Positions 17,401 through 25,543 of a stretch of DNA of 64,000 bases are shown in pieces; positions within the stretch are counted from its first letter, which is position 1, and each line of letters starts with the position of its first letter. The stretch lies in the NCBI GenBank assembly GCA_030615025.1, contig JAUXAB010000011.1, forward strand, positions 1 to 64,000, in the 5' to 3' direction. Position numbers and translations under genes: made by a program. The notes beneath the pieces were generated by a model. That model was not told the origin of the DNA. It ran no database searches and saw only the letters and a program-made list of their open reading frames with translations. The stretch comes from Phycisphaerae bacterium. Its GTDB lineage: Bacteria; Planctomycetota; Phycisphaerae; Sedimentisphaerales; Anaerobacaceae.

Positions 17401-20354
17401 CGAACTTTGTGCCGTCCACCTATGAGGCCATGGATCCGTACTCGGTTGTCGTTTATGGCTATGACGAGCGTGGCAACAGGACATACGAACAAGAGGTCGC
17501 CGGCGGTGAAATATTTACCAATTACACAGTCAGCGGTTTGCCGAATAAAGTCACCTATGACGATAACAGCTACGTACAATATTACTACGACAGTCGTGGC
17601 CTGAAGATAGAAGAAGATTATAACGACGCAAGTGCCGGTCTGGATTGGCATGTAACATTCGCCTATGATTCGATGGGCAGGCTTATTGATACGCGGTGGT
17701 ATGATTACGACAATATTTCGATTGTAAAACGCGAGGCCGGTTCATATTATGGCAGCGGCAGGAGAAAATATGACCATATTTATGGTTATGGCAATGTTTT
17801 GGAAAAACGGACAAATTACTACTACGATATTCTTGGCAGAACAACCAGCCGTGTAGTTGCACCAGATGGGCTTGACTTAACCACAACCTATGAGTACGAT
17901 GCGGTCGGCAACCGCACAAGCACAACAGATCCCAACGGCAGCATCATCTACTATGACTATGACAATGCCAACCGCGAGATTGCTGAGTATTTTGCAGCGG
18001 AAGTTGGGACAGATCCCAATATAAAAAAGCAAATGTTCTACTATGAGAACGGGCTGGTCAAGGATGTAAACTCTTATAATTATGATGGCGCACTTCTGGC
18101 CCGCAGTCAGTACGAATATGACGCTCGACGCAGAGTCACCAAAGTTACGCAGGATATCGATGACGTGAACCAAGCTGTGACTATTTATGACTACAACGAT
18201 AGCAGCTTTGTTGTTGACGGCAATGAATACCAGATACGAATTACAGATGCCAACGATAAATGCACTTATATAGCTCTGGACCCATTTGCCAGGAGAGTCA
18301 AGACCCTGTATCCATCTGATGATTATGAGGAACTTGAGTATAATGGCGATGGTACATTAGCAGCTAAAGCGGTCTGGGATGCAAACGACACCAAACACTG
18401 GATTGAATATTACTATGACGGCTACGCCAGATTGATTGACGTTAATTATCCGGACGGAGGCAATGTGCACTATACTTATGACGGTTTCGGCAGGAAAACC
18501 CTGGTCGAGGACAACCGGAACGCCACCGACAATATCGGCGGCTCAAGTGAAATCGCTTATGAATATGATGTGCTTGGCCGGGTAGATAATATTGTTGAGC
18601 ACGATGGTTACCGGATTGGGTATGGTTATCAGGCCGATGGCCAGAAGAACAGCATTATTGTTACTGAGCCGAATGATGCCAACAGCATCATATATCATGT
18701 TGACTATTCGTATGATGCTGCAAACAGACTTAAGAACGTTATTGAGCCACCGTTAGGGCTGTTAAACGACCATATTGTCGAGTTTGAATACGATGAAAAT
18801 GGCAACCGCAAGAAATTAGAGTACTTCCTAACGGGCAGCCCGATAGGTGCGACAGTGTCAATCGACTATGCGTTTGACCTTGACAATCACCTGACAGGAT
18901 TTACCACTACCGGCGGGCCGACGTTTACATTAAGCAACACCACTATTGACGGCCTCGGACGATTACTGTATGCTGACGAAGCTGTTACCAAAAACGACAG
19001 CAATACGGTCGAATACAGGTACGAGTATGAATATGATATGCGGTTCAGTCTGATTTTCGATAACCTGATTGATTTGGCCACATCAGATTTTTACCAAACG
19101 ACATATACATATGATTTAGCTGGAAACATGGTTCGCGAAGTCTACAATGATGGAGGCGATGATTTCGTCACAACCCGCGTGCACGAAGGTGACCAGGTCA
19201 TTCAAACCACTCCAGGCACCGATATAACATGGGATAAAAATGGCAGGCAGGTCACAAAGAGTCACACAAATCCTGGCCATAATTCCCTTGAATACGACTG
19301 GGACGGCAGGCTGCGTGCCGGCGATGGTTGGGGTACAGGTCTCGGCATGGAGGCGAGGTATACACCCGATGGGGTGAGGATTTACAAACACAGAATCTGG
19401 AATCTTGACAGCTACTGGCATAAGTACATCGTTGACCCGGTTGGTGAAGTCCCGAATACTTTGCTCGTTCTTGACGCCAACGACAACAACGCCATCGTTA
19501 AAACATACGTTCACGCTAACGGCCAGGTCATAATGCAGCACGATGGTGATGTAAATTCACCGCGGTATTTCTATCTTCATGACAGATTGGGCAGCGTGCG
19601 CGAAGTAATTAACTCAAGCGGAAATGTTGAGAATCATTATTTCTACGGTCCCTGGGGTTATTGTTGGAACTCCGATGAGAATATAAGCAACTGGTACCAC
19701 TTTGCGGGTTATTACGTGGATGTTGAGGTCAGCCAGTTTTACTGCAATGCTAGGCAATATGATATCTTACTTGGCCGATTCACCTCCCGCGACCCGGTCC
19801 GCGGCAGTTTCAATAAGCCGATGACCCTGCACGCTTACCTCTACTGCTTGAATGATCCGGTCAACAATACAGACCCCACGGGTGAATTCCTTCTTGATTT
19901 CTTATGGACACAAGGTTGGGTAGCGAAAATGCGGACAAAAACCACGGCTGCCGGGGCAAGTGCCTATGCCTTCGCGCAAAACATGGCTAACCAGCTACAA
20001 TGGCACCAATACCGAGTTGCGATATATGCAGAGAATTTATTTGGTAGGCCATGGTCACAAAGCTTGCGGGCGAATCTTCAAAGGATAACTGGTAGAGTCG
20101 CAAATGCCCACGCACATCACATTTTACCACAAAAGTTGGCTGAGTGGTTTAGCAGTAAGGGTTTAAATATAAATGATCCAATGTATGGAATGTGGATTGA
20201 CGCCAAATGGCACGCCAAAATGAGTTCTGCGTACAACGCAGCTTGGGAAGCTTTTGTCGTCGCTCACGAAAACGCTTCTGTTGGAGAAATTTTGGAATTT
20301 GCAAAGCAGACAATGACGCAGATAATGGAAGCTCCCGTATTTTTCATTCAATAA
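14496..20354 (+). CDS. RHS/YD-repeat protein with N-terminal dockerin-like repeats and C-terminal HHILPQ (HNH/AHH-type) toxin-like domain
   Basis: LNSDDLVSFVDFAKFANNWQQ; many YEYDAxGRxx repeats; RHS core YYLHDRLGSVREVINSSGNVENHYFYGPWG...FTSRDPVRG...YLYCLNDPVNNTDPTGE; tail AHAHHILPQKLAEWFSSKGLNINDP. Confidence 0.9.
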   Translation: MITRGTILIAVVVLSFCTSSISSNPYWWPDLNSDDLVSFVDFAKFANNWQQSGSGLEGDFDNSETVNASDLTYIARYWLADVNCLESYEDLLPYLTSFESYQEFDLGDIDYQNGWQVHRGLADVNDEGSYQYVYIHPNSAVSKIFDDTGSDHTYIRCQIYPGDGAKVQVFNDANIVAAVEFNADTHIHVLDGSSFLDTGVSWSSGYFELKLVMDYDSDDYDVLWNASSVLTSNAAFGIACDTLTEVEFQTSSSDWVKLDRLSITDESSDGSETNWSITEPGGGGDDKLEGRVPLKGHIWWHELGKYEIKFCPDALDDSDPANWFTTYVGWNPVESGEVVGYWDTSLMPNGYYHLGIIVYDDTGSSSLGLQKLMSGPALKTFVIASDLKCNTFHYEEKPDISVPWPGEFPFEFRRTYNNNRRFYSKPVRNGWTCNDQITLAEDSDHWYEQELGFPTRDGSYLAYGQIWVTYPDGSKQLFLHDPPGTTNETTTIYRPYPENSSTDYIERTSYFDWEWGIIEGVEYKLKKRDGTVLSFKYISLGLEPDDPWLVFGTLFGTITTTLQSKTDRLDNELTYNWYGTQAVTRISDGTRKIELDISGGYYTQAQLKVGSQVYRTVEYDWNSSNKTFKVTKTGYGVDPNGVYDGGTLKEYVTQYRYDDGMNLIKLVYDDDIANPSIEIEYDDYGRVVLRKDYVDPNNYLGTSYEYIFYHPDPNNEYVSNLTTVATTQHQEVVIIQDKRGNVLEQDTVTDDGSAVTDVNVFYNDTYQNPLKPTDVNEFFDGMIRRTWNDYSSYGDLNEQRVYVDDSNYIATEFEYHPDLPLETRRTSWQDVNKTGAIVDKFSIYGDADGTENEYGVYLVKEKVLLSQEPNVWAETGYEYHDNGLVEKRTDPNGFIVSYEYDGNDYKKLLKMGTSGSLEPVGRFYYDAIGQLWIEANHLGGVVLNDYDDFGRLWKVRKYEDANAMSIPDANFVPSTYEAMDPYSVVVYGYDERGNRTYEQEVAGGEIFTNYTVSGLPNKVTYDDNSYVQYYYDSRGLKIEEDYNDASAGLDWHVTFAYDSMGRLIDTRWYDYDNISIVKREAGSYYGSGRRKYDHIYGYGNVLEKRTNYYYDILGRTTSRVVAPDGLDLTTTYEYDAVGNRTSTTDPNGSIIYYDYDNANREIAEYFAAEVGTDPNIKKQMFYYENGLVKDVNSYNYDGALLARSQYEYDARRRVTKVTQDIDDVNQAVTIYDYNDSSFVVDGNEYQIRITDANDKCTYIALDPFARRVKTLYPSDDYEELEYNGDGTLAAKAVWDANDTKHWIEYYYDGYARLIDVNYPDGGNVHYTYDGFGRKTLVEDNRNATDNIGGSSEIAYEYDVLGRVDNIVEHDGYRIGYGYQADGQKNSIIVTEPNDANSIIYHVDYSYDAANRLKNVIEPPLGLLNDHIVEFEYDENGNRKKLEYFLTGSPIGATVSIDYAFDLDNHLTGFTTTGGPTFTLSNTTIDGLGRLLYADEAVTKNDSNTVEYRYEYEYDMRFSLIFDNLIDLATSDFYQTTYTYDLAGNMVREVYNDGGDDFVTTRVHEGDQVIQTTPGTDITWDKNGRQVTKSHTNPGHNSLEYDWDGRLRAGDGWGTGLGMEARYTPDGVRIYKHRIWNLDSYWHKYIVDPVGEVPNTLLVLDANDNNAIVKTYVHANGQVIMQHDGDVNSPRYFYLHDRLGSVREVINSSGNVENHYFYGPWGYCWNSDENISNWYHFAGYYVDVEVSQFYCNARQYDILLGRFTSRDPVRGSFNKPMTLHAYLYCLNDPVNNTDPTGEFLLDFLWTQGWVAKMRTKTTAAGASAYAFAQNMANQLQWHQYRVAIYAENLFGRPWSQSLRANLQRITGRVANAHAHHILPQKLAEWFSSKGLNINDPMYGMWIDAKWHAKMSSAYNAAWEAFVVAHENASVGEILEFAKQTMTQIMEAPVFFIQ

Positions 20355-20442
20355 GGGGTCAGACACAATGCTGAGAGTGCTAACTTTTGGCACAAGGATC
20401 AAGCTGGCCGGTATTGCCTCGGCGTCATTGGAGTAGGATCAA

Positions 20443-21324
20443 ATGAATATTGACAATACAAGAGTAAGAGAGGTCGCTGCCAGTTATGCGGGAAGAATCA
20501 TAGCTGCTGCTGAGTTCAAAAAGACGGTTCATATTTGGGACTTAAAACTGGAAAGGCAGATATGTTGCTTTGAATCGATATTTGAATCTGGCGGTAAACG
20601 TTTGGCAATATCTGAAGATGGGAAGCTGTGTGTTGCAGGCGCTTATGATAAACATGGTATTGCAATGTACGATGCATTAAATGGTGACACGATTTGGCAA
20701 CGTAAAGACCTTAACAAGGTACAAGGACTATATTTTAGTAGTTGTTATCAAGATTGTATTTTGGCCTGCTTTGATAATAAACCATGCCACGTATTGGAAG
20801 CAAAAACAGGCGAGACTATGACTACCATCAAAGGCTTGCGAAAATTTGCAGAAAGTCCTTTTGCTAAAATCCAACTATTAGACAAGAAAAGGGCAATCGA
20901 AGTGCTTGATTTCGAGCAGGGACAATGTATTGGGAAAATAAAGCCGCTGACCTTTGCAGTGTTGTCGAGCATTTTCACAGAAAATTCTGTAATTATTTCC
21001 GAAGCTGCTGGACCGGTAAGTTCTTATGCCATTCAAGGTGCCAAGTTAATGTGGCGTTATACTCCCAAGCTAGGAAGTCATGTATTAGCAGTATCCTACT
21101 GTGAAGAAATGGACGAGATATTTGCTGCACAATGGTCATACGAAAAAGGAGGGGATAGCACACTCTTGGCTTTCGACAAAAATGACGGCAATGTTCACAG
21201 AAAACAGCTGCTTCGTGGCATACGAGGCCAAGCTATATTTGCATTAAAAGGAAGTCGCTTAATCAGTTATTCGGGAAAAGTACTAGATACTATTACTGGG
21301 AAAATACTCGGAGATATTGGTTAA
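20443..21324 (+). CDS. WD40/PQQ-like beta-propeller-type protein; candidate partner/immunity gene of the RHS toxin
   Basis: VHIWDLKLERQICCFES, AMYDALNGDTIWQRKDL, LEAKTGETMTTIKGL: propeller-like repeats immediately downstream of the RHS gene. Confidence 0.6.
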   Translation: MNIDNTRVREVAASYAGRIIAAAEFKKTVHIWDLKLERQICCFESIFESGGKRLAISEDGKLCVAGAYDKHGIAMYDALNGDTIWQRKDLNKVQGLYFSSCYQDCILACFDNKPCHVLEAKTGETMTTIKGLRKFAESPFAKIQLLDKKRAIEVLDFEQGQCIGKIKPLTFAVLSSIFTENSVIISEAAGPVSSYAIQGAKLMWRYTPKLGSHVLAVSYCEEMDEIFAAQWSYEKGGDSTLLAFDKNDGNVHRKQLLRGIRGQAIFALKGSRLISYSGKVLDTITGKILGDIG

Positions 21325-21850
21325 AGGAAAAGAAAAATTGAAACGCTTACCTAAATAATCAACATACTCATTTTTAGCTCTTTGAAAAATGTATAATTTG
21401 TTGCTCACAATTGATGACTTTCCTTGTCTTCCAATTGTGACAGGACGAGTTGTAAAAGCCATGAAAGATGCTAAAGTAACTAATTGCAAATATACTCCTG
21501 TGGAGGAATATGGTATTTTCAAATAGGACCGACATCTGTAGGAGCCTGACAATTCAGGTCAGCTATTGGTAAAAAGGATTCTCGCTCTTCAGGAAATGAA
21601 GATTTTGTTCATTGTTCCCTGCTCATACTTTGTACCCTGTGATTCGACGAACTACGAACTTTGACGCCTTGGCTATGGATGCCACCAGAAGATTTGCTTT
21701 GATATTGGACTGATGGGTTATATCTTGATAATAAGAATTAAGTTAATTAGATGGAAATATGGACAATATTCGTCCTGAATAGTCCCGCGAGCATTATTGC
21801 AAAAATTCTTCATATAAGCTCATCAATATCAAGGGCTTATGAAGAGCAAA

Positions 21851-22025
21851 TGGAGGCGGGGGGATTCGAACCCCCGTCACCGCGTTTTCGTAAGCCTTTT
21901 CAGGAGCTTAATTTAGAGTTTAACCCCCTTTGCTGAAAAGAGTTAAATTATTCTCAGGTTTAATCACGTTTAATCACGTTTCACCGCGTTTGGGCACCCC
22001 GGATACTCCCGTATTACTCCCGCGA
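21851..22025 (-). repeat. Direct repeat copy 2: tRNA-like 3' end plus arm-site-like repeats; att-type site
   Basis: Same 175-bp layout as 13297-13471, no gap needed; TTTAATCACGTTTAATCACGTTTCACCGCG. Confidence 0.85.
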
Positions 22026-22240
22026 GTATCTTCAATCTTTGCTTTCAATCTCGAACTCCCCGCACAGCCTCTTTGTTTCAGCCAGCCTCTAACCTTTCCT
22101 TCCTCAAACCTTAGCACTCCGCCAATCTTTATATAAGGTACGAAGTCCCATCGCACCCAGCGGTATATCGTTGACTTACCGATCTGGAGCTTATCACTGA
22201 GTTCATCTATTGTCAACAGACGTTCCATTTTATATTGCAC
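21974..22240 (-). CDS. Excisionase/MerR-like helix-turn-helix DNA-binding protein
   Basis: MERLLTIDELSDKLQIGKSTIYRWVRWDFVPYIKIGGVLRFEEGKVRGWLKQ. Confidence 0.82.
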   Translation of the reverse strand: MQYKMERLLTIDELSDKLQIGKSTIYRWVRWDFVPYIKIGGVLRFEEGKVRGWLKQRGCAGSSRLKAKIEDTRGSNTGVSGVPKRGET

Positions 22241-22256
22241 AGAAATTCAGTTACCT

Positions 22257-22994
22257 TCATACCATTGCAGGCCTTCTGCTGTAATCCCTGGGATCGCCTT
22301 CGACACCCTGGCCAATGCTCTGAGGGAAAGGCTCCATCCACGGCTCCTCGGGCTTCCAGTCACTGCCGGGGACTTCAGACTGAGGTTCATCAGCAAAAGG
22401 CGGCGGATCAGAAACGAGCGGAGCATCAGGTCCAAAATCCAGAGGAAGAGACATATCAGGAAAGTCACCCTCTCCGTCTTCTATGATGATAGCGTGCACT
22501 ATCGAGCGCTTCATCGACAACCTGTCCGTATAGCTTCCGATTCCGAGATACCTCCTCCCCCTCCGTCCCAGCAGGCTCCATACCTCTTCATAAGCTTCGC
22601 TTGAGAAACCGTTGTAAGGCGGATCGTTAATCGAAAGCCTGTGCGCGCCGTCGACAGCAGTCGCGATGATCTTCCTCATGTAGAAATATGATTCGTTGCT
22701 GACTGCTCCCTCACCAGGATCATCCACAGCGTGAGGAATGTTGCCCAGCATCTCATCAAAGACTTCGTTGTAAACCCGCTCCTCCATGGCTTCGTAGCCT
22801 GGCGTTCCCTCTCTCAATCCTTTTCCTTCAAGAAGCGTCGGGACCACATATTGCGCAACCGTTCGCCTGGAAAGAAGCCGGTGCTTGTAGAGTACATCGA
22901 GGAACTGAAGCGCCTCTGTTGCCCCCATGATTGATAGTTGACATGCGCCTTTATATAGATTACTTTTCACCAACATGTCCTTGCTCCGGATCAT
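22257..22994 (-). CDS. Uncharacterised element protein with Pro/Asp-rich C-terminus
   Basis: ORF coherent with neighbours; partial homolog at 13460-13948; C-terminal PLVSDPPPFADEPQSE. Confidence 0.55.
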   Translation of the reverse strand: MIRSKDMLVKSNLYKGACQLSIMGATEALQFLDVLYKHRLLSRRTVAQYVVPTLLEGKGLREGTPGYEAMEERVYNEVFDEMLGNIPHAVDDPGEGAVSNESYFYMRKIIATAVDGAHRLSINDPPYNGFSSEAYEEVWSLLGRRGRRYLGIGSYTDRLSMKRSIVHAIIIEDGEGDFPDMSLPLDFGPDAPLVSDPPPFADEPQSEVPGSDWKPEEPWMEPFPQSIGQGVEGDPRDYSRRPAMV

Positions 22995-23415
22995 GGCATC
23001 GGCTCGTTGAAAGGATCCGGAGGAAATCCTGGAAAACCGTCATCCGGTCTCTCTATATCAGGTCCCTGTCCTATTCCGGGCGGAAACGGCTCGGACTGCG
23101 GGTCATCCGCAAAGACGGGTGGATCCGGCACCAAAGGGCCACTTGACATAGGAGCAGATGGCTCCTGGCCGGAAACCCAGTCAGGGGCATCCGGTTCTAT
23201 ATCCCAGTGTTCCTTAATTAATTCGGGCAGGACATATTCGTCTCCTTCAGGCTCATACAGCTCCTCGTCCTGGAAATGAAGTCCGGGGACTCCCGGTTCG
23301 AACTCCTCCGGAGCGTAGGGATATTCTGCGAGGTCATTCTGCAGCGGCCATTTTTCCCTTACCGGCGGAACTCTAAGGCCTCTGCCCCTACTTCCCGGTT
23401 TCCTCATTCTTCTCA
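22991..23415 (-). CDS. Uncharacterised Pro-rich element protein (ORF open further to 23683; start uncertain)
   Basis: PLVPDPPVFADDPQSEPFPPGIGQG resembles the tail of the downstream ORF; 4-nt overlap with it. Confidence 0.45.
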
Positions 23416-23613
23416 TTATTCTTTTGAAACTTTTATGTGCTTTTCTCGCCGTCCGCTTTTTGAGCTGAAGGCCAGCCTGTGGATTAACCCGTCTGAAGCC
23501 GGGGAGGAAACTGTCACAATTACCTGCCTGTTCATACCGATAATTCCTTCCAACGCGGCGGTGCGAGGGGCTCCTCCCTGAGCACCCGCCACAAACCGCC
23601 AATCCTGCATCAA
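23416..23613 (-). CDS. Small uncharacterised protein
   Basis: MMQDWRFVAGAQGGAPRTAALEGIIGMNRQVIVTVSSPASDG; ATGA overlap with the 23610-23882 ORF. Confidence 0.4.
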   Translation of the reverse strand: MMQDWRFVAGAQGGAPRTAALEGIIGMNRQVIVTVSSPASDGLIHRLAFSSKSGRREKHIKVSKE

Positions 23614-23882
23614 TCGATACCCACCGAAGTTGCCTGTCTCTCCTTTCCCACCTTGCGTTCTTCATGCTTTCGTTGCCATTCAATCATCCGCCGCTCTCTG
23701 GCCTGAATGCGACGCTCGACCTTCTCTAAGCCCGGAGAAATAACACCGGTTCTCACCATCGCCCTCGGCTGACAGACCATGTGGCCGGAGAGACCCGCAC
23801 CTACCACATCCCGTGGGGCAAGCGCCGTGTTAAAGACAGCCAGTTCGAATTTCTTTTCTTGTTTCTTTCCTTGCTTTTTCAT
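23610..23882 (-). CDS. Small basic uncharacterised protein
   Basis: MKKQGKKQEKKFELAVFNTALAPRDVVGAGLSGHMVCQPRAMVRTGV...; overlaps next ORF by 4 nt. Confidence 0.45.
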   Translation of the reverse strand: MKKQGKKQEKKFELAVFNTALAPRDVVGAGLSGHMVCQPRAMVRTGVISPGLEKVERRIQARERRMIEWQRKHEERKVGKERQATSVGID

Positions 23883-24047
23883 TTTTTTCCTTTCAAAAAA
23901 GCATCTCTTTTGTCACGCATAGCAAATAACATAACACTTATCCGATACTACACAGACCTCACCACATGACACTCACATTTCGCTTAAATTTCATTTTTCT
24001 TTGGAGGAACCGAAAGAAATAAAAAGCCTCTATCCCAATACTACTTT

Positions 24048-24656
24048 GTGGTGGTTACAGTGTGGACAGAAATCAGATACCCTTGGAGCAAATGGAAGGT
24101 CAGTTTTGTTGATGGATATGTTCAGCCAGACAGCTATGCCGGTCCCAGACCACAGGTTTTACAGTGTCCCTCACTCCATAACGCACGTGTCGAAAAGGCT
24201 CTAGTCCACGAGGCTGGCAGGGCAAAATGGGACTTTCATAAACGTAAAAGCCAGGAATTCAAATTGCGCTATCTATGTGCAGAGTTATTGCGCACTGAAT
24301 TCTCACCCCAGTGCGACCTCTATGTAGTCCGGCTGCCCAAGCGCAGTGCTCATAAACCAGTGTCGTTAGCTGGTGCAGTGTTTGCGCGCGAGAATGACAG
24401 TTCAGACCTCAGGTATCTCATACAGATGAAGATGGACTGCCCGTTTTATCGTGAATGTCTTTTGGAAGTCATGGACCGCATAAACTTCCAACCCAAGCCA
24501 GAAACCAGTTATAGGGATGCGTACACCCTTATAGATACTTTCAGGCAACTAGTCCCTGACTTGCTTGAGGATCATCCATCTCCCGAACCTATAGTGGAGA
24601 AAAGGCTCGCGGAGCATGGAATCAGAGCTATCCATGCGCCCGTGCCGCCTCTTTAG
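24048..24656 (+). CDS. Hypothetical protein
   Basis: 202-aa ORF, no recognised motif; convergent with the 24653 ORF. Confidence 0.5.
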   Translation: MVVTVWTEIRYPWSKWKVSFVDGYVQPDSYAGPRPQVLQCPSLHNARVEKALVHEAGRAKWDFHKRKSQEFKLRYLCAELLRTEFSPQCDLYVVRLPKRSAHKPVSLAGAVFARENDSSDLRYLIQMKMDCPFYRECLLEVMDRINFQPKPETSYRDAYTLIDTFRQLVPDLLEDHPSPEPIVEKRLAEHGIRAIHAPVPPL

Positions 24657-25528
24657 TGATGGCCCGCAATGAATATCGCGCAGTATCTTACATGCTCCCT
24701 CAACTCCTTTTTCACATAGCATCGTTCCCGGCCCCGTGGGAGTTGTACGTAAGGCGCCAGAAGATGTTCCGTCTTACTGTGAAGCCGGTTCAACAGATTG
24801 TGAAGACTCTGCGTAGCGTGGGTATCGTCTCTCCATAGCCGCAAACACAGGTCCGAATAGAGCCAGTAACTTCCGACTTTCTCAAGCAACAAAATTAAAA
24901 GTTTCCTTGGGTAGTCAGTTAGAGTCTTTTCTTTGCCTTTCACTAAAAACTCATCCCATAAGTCATCCAAATAGATGTCAAAAGAAAGCTTCTTTTTTCT
25001 CGCTCGTTCCATTTCCAATGCTATCTCGTTTACCAACCCCTCCACACGGTCGCTGTCCCACCTAAGCAAGACCGTCTTCTGGATGATGTCGGTTGCTTGT
25101 AAGAAGCCCATCTTTTCATAGTCTTCACCAACTAGCATACGAACTAACGGCTCCGCACCAATCACAATATCATCGGGTACACGAAACCGTCTTCCATACC
25201 GTTCCAGTACTGTCGTGAGGTCACAGCGTTCCTCCTCACCCATCTCAAAACCAACTTCGAAAACTGTCGCCGTCAGCATCGCTAAGAAGCGCGGCGTGAC
25301 CAAGTCCATCGCTTGATGATTGGCAAAGCCCAACTCCGACGAGGCTTTTTGAACAGTGTCTTCTAGCGGCCAGTCATAGGGAGCATGCGTCATCCATTTA
25401 TTCTTCTGGGATTCAAAGATCCTCCAGAAATCCTCGAAGAAGGGAGCCTCGCCCGGATAGTTCTCATCTATGAATCTCTTCGCTACCTCCCGGACTCTTT
25501 CGAACATCTCCATTTCATTGTCGCGCAT
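24653..25528 (-). CDS. Hypothetical protein with C-terminal winged-helix (OmpR/SARP-like) domain
   Basis: YPRKLLILLLEKVGSYWLYSDLCLRLWRDDTHATQSLHNLLNRLHSKTEHLLAPYVQLPRGRERCYV; RBS gaggag upstream. Confidence 0.65.
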   Translation of the reverse strand: MRDNEMEMFERVREVAKRFIDENYPGEAPFFEDFWRIFESQKNKWMTHAPYDWPLEDTVQKASSELGFANHQAMDLVTPRFLAMLTATVFEVGFEMGEEERCDLTTVLERYGRRFRVPDDIVIGAEPLVRMLVGEDYEKMGFLQATDIIQKTVLLRWDSDRVEGLVNEIALEMERARKKKLSFDIYLDDLWDEFLVKGKEKTLTDYPRKLLILLLEKVGSYWLYSDLCLRLWRDDTHATQSLHNLLNRLHSKTEHLLAPYVQLPRGRERCYVKKELREHVRYCAIFIAGHH

Positions 25529-25543
25529 TCTCTTCTTCTCTCC

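Noticed and set aside
14496-20354. Numerous antisense and alternate-frame ORFs inside the RHS gene
   Set aside because: The plus-strand RHS frame is unmistakable; the others are shadows.
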